64,000 nucleotides of DNA from Aurantimonas marina (lineage in GTDB: Bacteria; Pseudomonadota; Alphaproteobacteria; Rhizobiales; Rhizobiaceae). The translations under genes and the position numbers were made by a program. How positions within the stretch are numbered: position 1 is the stretch's first letter; each line of letters begins with the position of its first letter. The notes under the pieces were generated by a model. It was given only the letters and a program-made list of their open reading frames with translations. It did not search any database and was not told where the DNA came from. Positions 1-8,774 of this stretch are shown here, one piece after another. The DNA lies in the NCBI RefSeq assembly GCF_017183135.1, contig NZ_JADDXW010000001.1, positions 124,001 through 188,000 of the forward strand, read 5' to 3'.

Positions 1-10
1 CTTCAATGAC

Positions 11-43
11 AAAAGCCCGCCAGATCCAATCTGGCGGGCTTTT
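11..43. terminator. Bidirectional rho-independent terminator hairpin
   Basis: A perfect 15-bp inverted repeat with a 3-nt loop has four A on its left side and four T on its right side. It is symmetrical enough to terminate in both directions. It probably ends a gene lying to the left of the window and may also stop transcripts from the mucR side. Confidence 0.75.
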
Positions 44-78
44 GTGTTGCCGGGGTGGCTTGGCGCGGAATGAAGAAA

Positions 79-99
79 AGTGGAAACCGGTTTTCCACT
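79..99. repeat. Palindromic element with ACCGGT-type core
   Basis: A 21-nt near-perfect palindrome (AGTGGAAA, an ACCGG-like core, then TTCCACT) lies in the gap downstream of mucR. Elements of the type GTGGAAACCGGTTTTC recur between genes in many rhizobial genomes. Only one copy is recognised here, so the repeat call is inference. Confidence 0.35.
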
Positions 100-292
100 C
101 GCATTCCCATTCACTTCACGGAAGTGATCAATTTCATGAAACTGGATCGACCCGATCCGATTTTACCGTGAACTCCCGCGCGCGGCGCCCACGCACCCAC
201 CGGAAGGAACTCACACTGGAACGCGCCGGAAGCCGAACGGCCGCCGGCGGTGTCCCGCGCGCCTTTGGCCTCCGGGATTGACCACCCTTTGC

Positions 293-721
293 CTAGCGAG
301 CGGCGCGGCGGCGCTTATGGCCGAGACCCATCTGCTTGGCCAGCCGCGAGCGAGCCGCGGCATAGTTCGGTGCAACCATCGGATAGTCGGACGCAAGATC
401 CCACTTCTCACGATACTCTTCTGGCGAGAGGTTGTAGTGGGTCATGAGGTGACGCTTGAGCGACTTGAACTTTTTGCCGTCCTCGAGACAGATAATGTAG
501 TCGTCCGTCACCGATTTCTTCACCGGGACCGCCGGCTTCGGCTTTTCTGCCTGAACGGTCTGAGGAGCATTCGTGGTGCTGCCAAGTGCCCCATAGACAT
601 CCGATATCAGCCCCGGCAGTTCCGATACCGGGAGGGAATTGTTGCTGACATAGGCGGCGACCACTTCAGCCGTCAGCTCCATCAGCATTTCGTTGTTTTC
701 GATGTTTGCGATCTGATCCAT
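293..721 (-). CDS. mucR: MucR/Ros family zinc-finger transcriptional regulator
   Basis: This 142-aa protein has the MucR/Ros architecture. The N-terminal part ([15 protein letters not shown]) is the oligomerisation region. The C-terminal part contains [16 protein letters not shown] followed by [15 protein letters not shown], the Ros-type zinc-finger region, and a basic tail. The first zinc-ligand position is a Cys (ICLEDG), and the second Cys of the classic CxxC is Asp, a variant common in MucR paralogues. MucR proteins silence genes by binding AT-rich DNA and control exopolysaccharide, motility and cell cycle in rhizobia and Brucella. The ATG at 721 is chosen because GGGGC precedes it. An in-frame ATG at 733 is possible. 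Confidence 0.93.
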   Translation of the reverse strand: MDQIANIENNEMLMELTAEVVAAYVSNNSLPVSELPGLISDVYGALGSTTNAPQTVQAEKPKPAVPVKKSVTDDYIICLEDGKKFKSLKRHLMTHYNLSPEEYREKWDLASDYPMVAPNYAAARSRLAKQMGLGHKRRRAAR

Positions 722-1325
722 ATTTTGCCCCATTGTGCTCAGTAGCCTGCCGGTCAAGCCACAGCGGAACGTCTAATGTTCCGATATCGTTCGTAAAACA
801 GATAATTGAACGGTGGCGCTGCTTTATCCGACCTTGCCACTCACATCCGTGTATTGATGGGCATATACTTAATGTCAATATGCTTGGTTACAATCCCAAG
901 ATTTTTGCGAATCTCCGGCAAACGTAAAGCCCAAACAAACAAGGAATGATTCAGGACTGCCGACATTACCAAAGTGTAAGAATTTGCAGAGCCCGTGAGA
1001 ACGATAAACTCTTGCAACCTACCCGTGAAAAACTTCCCTGCGAAATTTGAGGGAGCCGGTTTGCCTGTCCGGCGGCTGCTGGAAATCCCTTGATGAGACG
1101 GCAGGCGGTGCGCGAAGTCCTGTTTTGAGTTCCGGCCTCCGATCAACTGCCGGCCGTCCTGAAATCCGCATGACCCATGCCATTTCCGGACGTGGGTAGG
1201 CCTCCCGCCGGGACGGCATCATAGCATCGGACAGCAAGCACACCCGACAATGCGGCAGAAATGCCGGTGGCCGACCGCCAAGGCCTTGCGAACGGCCGCC
1301 TTCAAAAGTTCGAGAACCGGGCGCG
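722..1325. other. 604-bp intergenic region between mucR and the DUF882 gene
   Basis: No convincing gene is visible. Short open frames here lack ribosome-binding sites and family motifs. Positions about 765-980 are markedly AT-richer than the surroundings, which fits a mucR promoter region, since MucR proteins typically bind AT-rich DNA and autoregulate. The rest (about 1000-1325) is ordinary GC-rich DNA downstream of the DUF882 gene, with no clear terminator. Confidence 0.6.
765..783. promoter_or_regulatory. Inverted repeat upstream of mucR
   Basis: CGGAAC-N7-GTTCCG, two perfect 6-bp arms, lies 44 nt upstream of the mucR ATG. Its position suits an operator or a leader hairpin. No regulator is identified. 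Confidence 0.35.
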
Positions 1326-3035
1326 CTATTGCTTGAGCTTGACCAATGGCAGGAAGTTCACGGCAGAGCCGGAGAAGCGATCGGTCTTGCCCGTTGCATG
1401 GGACGGCGTGAAGCCGCCGGCAAACAGCGTGCGCGGCAGATCGCCGACGAGCCGGCCCGTATCGGGACTGCTCCGCGCCATTTGTTCCGCGCGACGGTTG
1501 GAATCGGATACGAGCGAGGCGATTTCGATCCGCGAATTGATCGCCTCCTGTGGATCGATCCTCATCGACTTCACCGCCGGCCTGGCCGCAGCTCGCATCA
1601 CTCGATCGCCCTTGCCGTCGCTGGAGACGTTGCCGTCCAGTGGGATCTTCGTCGCCGTCGGCCGGGAGCGAGCCGGCGTCGGCGGCGTCGCCGCCGCCGC
1701 GACTTTCATCATCGCCGCGGGCTGCGCCGTCTTCGGCTCGATCACCGGTCGCGCCACGGGCATCGCCGCCGCGACGACGCTCTCGATCGCTTGCCGCGTC
1801 GTGGCGGAAGGAGCTTTGTCGGTCTTCAACAAATCGTCGAACATCGGCCGGTCGCGCGGTGTCGGAACGACATACGCCAACTGACCGCTGGCGGCCGTCT
1901 CCGTCGCTTGCGCCTCGAGCGCCGCAACCAGAGTAGAAACGGCATCCGACTTGGATCGAGCGGCGGGCACGACTGGCGCTTGCGACCCGGCAATCGGCGT
2001 TTGCGCCGTAGCGCGGACGGGTGCCCAGGTGGGGACGGGAATTCGCGCCGTGTCGAGAGACGCGACGACAGTCGGCTCTTCCGACGAAGCTACATTCGTT
2101 GGCGCTCCGGTGTCGAAGCGATCACCGACGGGCATGGCGACGCCGCCCGGCAGCGAGGGCCGGGATTGGGGAACAGCGGAGGCCAAGGCGACAACTGGAG
2201 CAGACACGGCGCGCTGGACTGGAGCGGCTCGGGCCGGTGCCGCGCCTGCTTCCGCATCGTCTTCCGCTTCGTCACTGCCGCCGCCGAACAGCATGGCCAG
2301 CAGCGTCTTGCCGCCGCCGGACGAGCTGGAACTGGCATTGGCCACCTGGATTTCGGAGGCGCCCCGGCGCTGCTTGTACGACGCTAGCGCCTGCTGATAG
2401 CCGGGCAGAGGCTTGCCGTCCGAGGGAACATGAACCGTGTTGCCGTTCGGAAAGACCGCCAGCAGCTGTTTGCGGCTCATGCGCGGCCAGTGCCGGGCAT
2501 TGCCGACGTCGAAATGCACGAAGGGCGAGCCGGATCTCGGATAGTAGCCGACGCCGCCGACCTGCATCTTCAGGCCGATTTCGCGCATCTTCGCCAGCGG
2601 AACATCCGGAATTTGAAAGTCGAGCGCCTTGCCAAGAGTGTGCTGGCTCTTCTTGGCGACGCCTGACGATCGCGAGCGCAGCATCGAATTGGTGCCGGGC
2701 GAGCGGTAGCCGGAAATGACGTTGATGTAGGAGCGCGAGCCGGACTGGCGATACGCTTCCCAGATCACGTCCATCAGGCGGGGATCCATGGTTGTCGGCT
2801 CGGACTTGCGCCAATCCCGGAGGAACCAGTTGATCTTCTTCAGTTCGGAGCGGTCGTAGCGACCGTTGCGCTTATAGGCGAAGCTCGCCTTTTCCTTGGT
2901 ATGGAGATTGTAGAACTTGAGAACCCTGGTTTCCGCCTGGGCCGCAGTGGCCGCGCTAACGGCAAGGAGGGACAAAGCTGCGAACGTCGCAATGCGCCAA
3001 GCCCTACGGCCGGCATGAGCGGCATGTCCGAACAT
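1326..3035 (-). CDS. DUF882 (YcbK-like, M15-type) envelope protein with long low-complexity tail
   Basis: This 569-aa exported protein has an N-terminal signal peptide (hydrophobic stretch to about residue 35, AQA cleavage). A DUF882 domain follows, about residues 36-200, resembling the D,D-peptidase M15 fold. The metal-ligand pattern is visible: H132 and D139 in QHTLGKALDF and H174 in FVHFDVG. Such proteins are thought to act on periplasmic peptidoglycan. Residues about 230-569 are Ala/Pro/Val-rich with no recognisable fold and roughly double the usual length of the family. GAGGGGAAG precedes the ATG. A TTAA-N7-TTAA site lies upstream. The hydrolase activity is inferred from the ligands only. 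Confidence 0.85.
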   Translation of the reverse strand: MFGHAAHAGRRAWRIATFAALSLLAVSAATAAQAETRVLKFYNLHTKEKASFAYKRNGRYDRSELKKINWFLRDWRKSEPTTMDPRLMDVIWEAYRQSGSRSYINVISGYRSPGTNSMLRSRSSGVAKKSQHTLGKALDFQIPDVPLAKMREIGLKMQVGGVGYYPRSGSPFVHFDVGNARHWPRMSRKQLLAVFPNGNTVHVPSDGKPLPGYQQALASYKQRRGASEIQVANASSSSSGGGKTLLAMLFGGGSDEAEDDAEAGAAPARAAPVQRAVSAPVVALASAVPQSRPSLPGGVAMPVGDRFDTGAPTNVASSEEPTVVASLDTARIPVPTWAPVRATAQTPIAGSQAPVVPAARSKSDAVSTLVAALEAQATETAASGQLAYVVPTPRDRPMFDDLLKTDKAPSATTRQAIESVVAAAMPVARPVIEPKTAQPAAMMKVAAAATPPTPARSRPTATKIPLDGNVSSDGKGDRVMRAAARPAVKSMRIDPQEAINSRIEIASLVSDSNRRAEQMARSSPDTGRLVGDLPRTLFAGGFTPSHATGKTDRFSGSAVNFLPLVKLKQ

Positions 3036-3189
3036 GCGGTCTTCCCCTCAATGATCATGTCTGTCCCCGCAAAAAATCCCCCGGGGACGACACCGTCTTA
3101 GAAACTGTTTTCACGCTCGTCTAGTTTTGCCCAAACTGCGGCATGAAAATGACAGTCACGAACTTTCTATGGATTTTGGCGGGAAAGCG

Positions 3190-3204
3190 TTAAGCTTGGA
3201 TTAA
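3190..3204. promoter_or_regulatory. Candidate CtrA-binding site
   Basis: TTAA-GCTTGGA-TTAA matches the CtrA consensus TTAA-N7-TTAA exactly. It lies 155 nt upstream of the DUF882 gene start, downstream of the response-regulator gene, so the DUF882 cell-wall gene is the plausible target. The motif is short, so chance occurrence is possible. Confidence 0.45.
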
Positions 3205-3279
3205 GTTTAACTTGACGTTGCGCGGACGGTCAGTGGGTTTGTATCGCTGAAGCTGCTGTTCAACAGATGACGCGGAACG

Positions 3280-4752
3280 TCAGTCCACCGCAATATCGTA
3301 GGCCCGCAGCTTTCGGTAAAGCGTCGAGCGACCGATGCCGAGCCGCCGCGCGATCTCGCTCATCCGCCCGTCGTACTGACGCAACGCAAGCCGGATCAGG
3401 TCGGCCTCCACCTCCTCCATGCGGCGGATTTGTCCATTCGCGTCGCGGAGCGGGAAAGCTGGCGCCTCGTGCCGCCGTTCGATACCGTTCCAGAGTTTTT
3501 CCAGATCTTCGACTTCCCGCGGTTCCGGTTGGCCGGCGGCGGATTCTTCGGGCCGGAGCGGCTGCGACGGATCGGCGGTGATGAGCGTCGTGATCTGCGG
3601 GAAATCGGCCGCAACGAGACTCTCTCCCTCCCCCAACACCACGGCGCGATGGATCGTGTTTTCCAATTGACGGATGTTACCTGGCCAGTCGTAGCCGCAC
3701 AAAATTGCAATTGCCTCCCGGGAGAGACGGCGGACCCGTGTGCCACGCTCCACACCGACGAAGTGCTCGACGAAGCCACGCGCAAGGGCCGCGATTTCGC
3801 TGCGGCGCTCCCGCAGTGGGGGAACGCGAAGTTCGAACGCGTTGAGGCGATAGTAGAGATCCTCGCGAAACCGGCCTGTGGCGACCGCCGCAGCGAGATC
3901 GCGGTTGGTCGCGGAGATGATCCTGACGTCGGTCCTTGTGGGCGTCTTGCTTCCGACCGGATCGATTTCGCCGTCTTGCAGTACCCTCAGTAATTTCACC
4001 TGCGCATTGGCCGATAATTCGCCGACCTCATCCAGAAACAGCGTGCCTCCGTCGGCCTCGATGAACTTGCCCTCGTGATGCGCCGTTGCGTCCGTGAACG
4101 CCCCCTTGGCGTGGCCGAATAGAATGCTTTCGACGAGTTCGGTCGGCATCGCGCCGCAATTGACGGGAACGAAGGGGGCCAGCGCGCGGTCCCCATGCGC
4201 CTGGATGGCGCGGGCGAGCCATTCCTTGCCGACTCCCGTCTCACCTTCGATCAGCACCGGGATCGTCGAAGTAGCCGCCTTCGCCGCGTTTGAAAGCACC
4301 GGGCGCAGGGCGGCGGACGCCGCCGCATCGTCGAGGCGTGGCACGTCGCTTGTTTTGCGAGAGCGTCGCCGGGTCGCGGCACGCATTCGCAGCGCCTTGT
4401 CGAGGGTGGCCCGCAGCTTTTCCGGCGAGACCGGCTTGACGACGAAGTCGAAGGCGCCGGCGCGCATTGCCTCGACCACTGTGTCGATCGACCCCTTGGC
4501 AGTCTGGACGATCACCGGAATGTCCAGTCGCCGGCGCCGCATCTCGGCCATCACCTCCAGACCACTCATGTCCGGCATCATCAGATCGAGGATGATCGCG
4601 TCGATCTGCGCCGCCTCGCCGTCCCGCAGCGCATCGATTGCCGCGCGTCCGCCGCCGCATGGCACCGGCCGCAGTCCCGCACGCGCCACTTGAGCATCGA
4701 GGAGGCGTCGCTGTATGGGATCATCGTCGACGATAAGTACGGCTTGGATCAT
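3280..4752 (-). CDS. Sigma-54-dependent response regulator (NtrC/DctD type)
   Basis: This 490-aa protein has three domains. A receiver domain covers about residues 3-120 with phospho-acceptor D56 (IILDLMMPD). An AAA+ domain has Walker A GETGVGKE, Walker B GGTLFLDE and the arginine-rich FREDLYYRLN segment. A C-terminal Fis-type helix-turn-helix contains EIARRLGIGRSTLYRKLRAY. The sigma-54 contact loop reads GAFTDA instead of GAFTGA. No histidine kinase is adjacent, so the partner and target genes are unknown. The ATG at 4752 starts the receiver domain (MIQAVLIVDDD). The upstream extension to 4827 has no family similarity. Confidence 0.9.
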   Translation of the reverse strand: MIQAVLIVDDDPIQRRLLDAQVARAGLRPVPCGGGRAAIDALRDGEAAQIDAIILDLMMPDMSGLEVMAEMRRRRLDIPVIVQTAKGSIDTVVEAMRAGAFDFVVKPVSPEKLRATLDKALRMRAATRRRSRKTSDVPRLDDAAASAALRPVLSNAAKAATSTIPVLIEGETGVGKEWLARAIQAHGDRALAPFVPVNCGAMPTELVESILFGHAKGAFTDATAHHEGKFIEADGGTLFLDEVGELSANAQVKLLRVLQDGEIDPVGSKTPTRTDVRIISATNRDLAAAVATGRFREDLYYRLNAFELRVPPLRERRSEIAALARGFVEHFVGVERGTRVRRLSREAIAILCGYDWPGNIRQLENTIHRAVVLGEGESLVAADFPQITTLITADPSQPLRPEESAAGQPEPREVEDLEKLWNGIERRHEAPAFPLRDANGQIRRMEEVEADLIRLALRQYDGRMSEIARRLGIGRSTLYRKLRAYDIAVD

Positions 4753-4928
4753 GTCGGCCTCCGTCTCGTCTTGCAGCGAGAATGACCCAATCTGACACGC
4801 ACCGCTAAAATTCGACTGAACAAGCAAGGCTAACGATGCGCTGTTGATTTCAGTCCGATTTGAACGACATGGCTGCTACCGGCCCTGCCCGTCGCCCAGC
4901 CTTTCCCTTCGCCAACGAGATCGATGCC

Positions 4929-6758
4929 ATGACCCAGAGCTTTTTCCCGACCCGCTCGGCAACCGAAGCGGCCGCCGCCGACGCAGGCGCGCTGCCGGAG
5001 TGGAATCTGGCCGATCTCTATCCGGCGATGGATAGCGACGAACTCAAGAGCGATCTTGAAAAGGCACGAGCAAAGTCCGAGGCCTTCCAGAACCGCTGGC
5101 GCGGCCGGCTTGCCGAGGCCGCTGGCGGCGACGGGGACGGCTTGGCGACGGCGGTCGTCGAGTTCGAAACGCTGGAAGAGCTGCTCGGCCGGATCATCTC
5201 CTATGCCGGGCTGGTTTATTCCGGCGACACCTCGGACCCGGCGCGGGCAAAGTTTTACGGCGATATCCAGTCAAGCGTCACCGACATTTCCTCGCGGCTC
5301 CTGTTCTTCCCGCTGGAGCTCAACCGTATCGAGGATGCCGAGATGGACGCCGCCATGGAGCGGGACCCTGCCCTGGCGCACTATCGCCCCTGGATCGTCG
5401 ATCTGCGGAAGGACAAGCCGTTCCAACTCGAGGATCGCGTCGAGGAATTGTTTCACGAGAAGGCGATCACCGGCCGTGGCGCCTGGAACCGCCTCTATGA
5501 CGAGACGCTGACCTCACTGCGTTTCACCGTCGATGGCGACGATTTGGCGCTCGAAGCCACCTTGAACCTTTTGCAGGACCCGGAGCGCGAGAAGCGGCGC
5601 AAGGCGGCGAGCGCCCTCGCCAACGTTTTCAGCGAAAATTTGCGCGTCTTCACCCTGATTACCAACACCCTTTCCAAGGACAAGGAAATTTCCGACCGCT
5701 GGCGCGGTTTTACGGATGTCGCCGACTCGCGCCATCTCGCCAACCGGGTCGAACGCGAGGTCGTGGACGCGCTGTCGGAGGCCGTGAGCGAGGCCTATCC
5801 GGCGATTTCCCATCGCTACTACGCCATGAAGGCGAAATGGCTGGGACTGGATGTTCTGGAATACTGGGACCGCAACGCACCCCTGCCCGATTCCACCCGC
5901 CGCGACATCTCCTGGGACGAAGCGCGCCAGACCGTGCTGTCGGCCTATTCCGGTTTTGCCCCGGAAATGGCGACGATCGCCGACCGCTTCTTCGCCAATG
6001 ACTGGATCGACGCGGCGAACCGCCCCGGCAAGTCTCCGGGCGCCTTCGCACATCCGACAGTGCCGAGCGTCCACCCCTATGTGCTGCTCAACTACATGGG
6101 CAAGCCGCGCGACGTCATGACGCTCGCGCATGAGCTGGGCCACGGCGTCCATCAGGTGCTGGCCGGCCGGCAGGGCGCGCTGATGGCGGCGACGCCGCTG
6201 ACATTGGCCGAGACCGCCTCGGTGTTCGGCGAGATGCTGACCTTCCGCTCGCTGCTGGAGCAGGCCAAGACCAAGGCCGAGCGCAAGACGCTGCTGGCTT
6301 CCAAGGTCGAGGACATGATCAACACGGTGGTCCGGCAGATCGCCTTCTATCAATTCGAGCGGGCGCTGCATGAAGAGCGTCGCCAGGGCGAACTGACGAC
6401 AGAGCGGATCGGCGAAATCTGGCTGGAGGTCCAGACCCGCAGCCTCGGCCCGGCGCTGCGCCTCGGCGACGGCTATGACACCTACTGGACCTATGTTCCG
6501 CATTTCATCCACTCGCCGTTCTATGTCTACGCCTACGCGTTCGGCGACTGTCTGGTGAATTCGCTCTATGCGGTCTATCGCAATTCCGAGACTGGCTTTC
6601 AGGAGAAGTATTTCGAGATGCTGAAGGCCGGCGGCACCAAGCACCATTCCGAGCTTTTGAAGCCCTTCGGACTCGACGCCTCCGATCCCGCCTTCTGGTC
6701 GAAGGGCCTGGCGATGATTTCCGGCTTCATAGACGAATTGGAGGCGATGGACGATTGA
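4929..6758 (+). CDS. pepF: M3 family oligoendopeptidase (PepF-type)
   Basis: This zinc metallopeptidase degrades short peptides in the cytoplasm. The M3 signature HELGHG is at residues 401-406 with the downstream glutamate region (LAETASVFGEML), and PEWNLADLYPA near the N-terminus is typical of PepF. Its 609 aa is the usual length. I chose the ATG at 4929 (GAGA upstream). In-frame alternatives at 4869 (ATG) and 4860 (TTG) would add about 20 residues. The stop overlaps the TTG start of the TIR gene that follows, so the three genes form one transcription unit. Confidence 0.93.
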   Translation: MTQSFFPTRSATEAAAADAGALPEWNLADLYPAMDSDELKSDLEKARAKSEAFQNRWRGRLAEAAGGDGDGLATAVVEFETLEELLGRIISYAGLVYSGDTSDPARAKFYGDIQSSVTDISSRLLFFPLELNRIEDAEMDAAMERDPALAHYRPWIVDLRKDKPFQLEDRVEELFHEKAITGRGAWNRLYDETLTSLRFTVDGDDLALEATLNLLQDPEREKRRKAASALANVFSENLRVFTLITNTLSKDKEISDRWRGFTDVADSRHLANRVEREVVDALSEAVSEAYPAISHRYYAMKAKWLGLDVLEYWDRNAPLPDSTRRDISWDEARQTVLSAYSGFAPEMATIADRFFANDWIDAANRPGKSPGAFAHPTVPSVHPYVLLNYMGKPRDVMTLAHELGHGVHQVLAGRQGALMAATPLTLAETASVFGEMLTFRSLLEQAKTKAERKTLLASKVEDMINTVVRQIAFYQFERALHEERRQGELTTERIGEIWLEVQTRSLGPALRLGDGYDTYWTYVPHFIHSPFYVYAYAFGDCLVNSLYAVYRNSETGFQEKYFEMLKAGGTKHHSELLKPFGLDASDPAFWSKGLAMISGFIDELEAMDD

Positions 6759-7174
6759 GCGACAAAGGGAAATATCGGATCTTCATATCGCATGGTTGGG
6801 CCGATCGTTGGCTGGCCAGTCAGATCGATCGGCGCCTTCGTGAGCTGTCCGTAGATACCTTCATCGACATCACTCACATTGGAAGTGGCGATGAGATCGA
6901 AGAGCGCATTTTCTCCGAGATGCCAAAGTGCGACGAGGTTCTCGCGCTCTTTACACCTTGGTCGGTCGATCGAAACTGGGTTTGGGTCGAGCTTGGGGCG
7001 GCACGTGCGCTGGGCAAACGTGTCGTCGCCGTGCTCTATGAAGTCTCACTCGCGACGATCGAAGCGGAGAAGGGTGGCACGACATTTTTGCGCAGCCGAA
7101 ACGTCATGGACATCAACGGCATGGAAGCTTATTTTCGGGATGTATCAATTCGTGCGAAGCGAGGGTCCGAATGA
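6755..7174 (+). CDS. Single-domain TIR protein, first of a pair
   Basis: This 139-aa protein is almost entirely one TIR (TIR_2-like) domain. It begins with YRIFISHGWAD (strand A, box 1) and has an IGSGDEIEERI loop and the WVELGAARALGK segment. E79 occupies the position of the catalytic glutamate of NAD-cleaving TIR domains. It starts with TTG, preceded by GGAGG 10 nt upstream, and overlaps the oligopeptidase stop by 4 nt. Local GC is visibly lower than in the neighbours (about 50-55 percent in places), which suggests later acquisition. Bacterial TIR proteins serve in anti-phage signalling (Thoeris ThsB) or as NADases. No effector partner such as ThsA is adjacent, so the function is open. Confidence 0.85.
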   Translation: MSDKGKYRIFISHGWADRWLASQIDRRLRELSVDTFIDITHIGSGDEIEERIFSEMPKCDEVLALFTPWSVDRNWVWVELGAARALGKRVVAVLYEVSLATIEAEKGGTTFLRSRNVMDINGMEAYFRDVSIRAKRGSE

Positions 7175-7584
7175 CTGAGCGGCTTCAGCCCAACCCGAAA
7201 AGGGGGAAGGTGTTCTTGTCCTACGCGATGGCAGACCAAAATTTCGCCGAGAAGCTCGCAGCAACGCTTCGAGACAAGGGATACGAGGTCCTCGATCCGA
7301 ACTACTTCATCGGGGTGGGGGACAAAATTCAGGACCAGATTCTCGAATCCCTTCGCGATGCGGATCGGATCATTGTCGTCGTACCGCCGTCGACTTCCAA
7401 CAAATTTGTCCTGTTCGAACTCGGTGCGGCGCGCGCTCTCGGAAAGCCGATCATGGCGGTCATGCCGGATGCATCGCGGTCTTGGAATAGCGACGAGGTT
7501 CGAGCCTTGAGCCATCACGCTCTGATCGACGCCAGCAAACTGGAGCCTGAACAGCTTCTTGGTGCGCTACAGATCGCGTCCTGA
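7171..7584 (+). CDS. Single-domain TIR protein, second of a pair
   Basis: This 137-aa protein starts with ATG overlapping the stop of the first TIR gene by 4 nt (ATGA), so the two are translationally coupled. Its TIR domain runs from GKVFLSYAMAD (about residue 12) and carries FELGAARALGKPIMAV, with E83 at the catalytic-glutamate position. The two proteins share the ELGAARALGK block but are otherwise diverged, so this is an old duplication or two partners rather than a recent copy. A heteromeric TIR complex is an inference from the overlap and shared motif. It ends 33 nt before the convergent Rsm22-like gene. Confidence 0.85.
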   Translation: MTERLQPNPKRGKVFLSYAMADQNFAEKLAATLRDKGYEVLDPNYFIGVGDKIQDQILESLRDADRIIVVVPPSTSNKFVLFELGAARALGKPIMAVMPDASRSWNSDEVRALSHHALIDASKLEPEQLLGALQIAS

Positions 7585-7617
7585 GCAAGAATGATCCTCG
7601 GCCGAGCCGCATGAGGC

Positions 7618-8592
7618 TCAGCCATCCTCATCCAGCGCATCGCCCCAATCGAGGCGGCGAGCGGTGCGGAATATTTCGCCCTCGCGTTTGGTGACCAGCC
7701 GCTCCCGCATTTCGCCGTCCGCCGTGCAGAGTTTCAACTGCACCTTGCCGCTGCCGTTTCGGGGCGAGGCCAGAACGCGAGCGTTCAACGGCACGGCGGG
7801 TTGCCGGGCGACCGCGAGATAGGTGAATTTTTCGTCCTCGTAGGGAACCGTCCCGCGCTTGGTAAGACGGTGGGTGCGCGAGCGGGCGACCCGTTGGCCG
7901 AAATGGCACCAGTCTGGCGCGGCAACGGGACAATCTTCGGCGTGTGGACACGGCGCCAGCAGCCGCGCGCCCTCGGCCAGTAGCTGCCGGCGCGCGGCGA
8001 GGATGCGTTGCCAGCCGGCCGGCGTACCGGGCTCGATGATCAGAAGGACATCGCGCGCGAGCCGCCACAGCCGCGAGACGAGCGGCCCCCGAGCCTCGGG
8101 CGGCAATTCGTCGAGGACATAGGCGAGCGTCACCAGATCGGCCGGCGCGCGTTCCGCCAGATCCGCCGTCGCGTCGCCGCTAACCCAACGCGTCGCCACC
8201 GCCAATCCCTCTTGCGCCAGCCCTTGGCCAACGGCGAGCGCCGGCGCGCTCGCCTCTACCAGCGTCGCCTCGCGCAGGCTGTCGAAGGCATCGTTGGCGG
8301 CCCACAGCGCCGTGCCCGGCCCGGCCCCTATATCGAGCAGGGTTTTTGGCGCGAAATCCGGACGCCGCAGAACGATCTGCTCCAGGCTCGCCCGAATGGC
8401 GGCGAAAGTCGCCGGCATGCGGGCGGCGAGATAGGCGAGCACCGCCGGCTCACCATCGAGGTGGCGCCTCCCGTCGCGGATCTCTGCGCGGTAGCGTCCC
8501 GAAAGCCGTTCCCCCGCACTCCGCAAGTCATCGAGCGCATGGCGGTCGAGACGTGCGTCGAGCGCCTGTCTCAACGCGGCGGGAAGTTGCAT
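7618..8592 (-). CDS. Rsm22-like small ribosomal subunit methyltransferase family protein
   Basis: This 324-aa protein matches the Rsm22 family (mitochondrial small-subunit assembly factor and its bacterial relatives). The SAM-binding motif TLLDIGAGPG is at residues 84-93 and DELP follows the Rossmann core. A cysteine set (C215, C221, C229, in CPHAEDCP and DWCHF) fits the metal or Fe-S site reported in this family. It is expected to act in ribosome assembly in the cytoplasm. Substrate specificity in bacteria is not established. Confidence 0.88.
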   Translation of the reverse strand: MQLPAALRQALDARLDRHALDDLRSAGERLSGRYRAEIRDGRRHLDGEPAVLAYLAARMPATFAAIRASLEQIVLRRPDFAPKTLLDIGAGPGTALWAANDAFDSLREATLVEASAPALAVGQGLAQEGLAVATRWVSGDATADLAERAPADLVTLAYVLDELPPEARGPLVSRLWRLARDVLLIIEPGTPAGWQRILAARRQLLAEGARLLAPCPHAEDCPVAAPDWCHFGQRVARSRTHRLTKRGTVPYEDEKFTYLAVARQPAVPLNARVLASPRNGSGKVQLKLCTADGEMRERLVTKREGEIFRTARRLDWGDALDEDG

Positions 8593-8774
8593 CGAACAGC
8601 CTGCCGCAATGGTGAGCTCGACGGTCTCGCTATCACGTCGATCACGGCTGCTTTACTCCTCGATCAAGCCGCCCGGTCATCGCGCTGGCTCCCCCTGCTC
8701 TTCCATTCGTCGTCGAACTGCTCTAGCGGCTTCGCCCAACGTTACGGCGCAACGATCATCGAAAGGAATGCCGC

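Noticed and set aside
1329-2387. Long plus-strand open frame opposite the DUF882 gene
   Set aside because: It is the antisense shadow of a GC-rich gene. Its translation is Arg-rich and of low complexity, with no domain or ribosome-binding site.
6755-7584. Thoeris defence system
   Set aside because: Thoeris needs ThsA (SIR2- or membrane-type effector) beside ThsB. The flanking genes are a peptidase and an Rsm22-like methyltransferase. The TIR pair is kept as an orphan pair instead.
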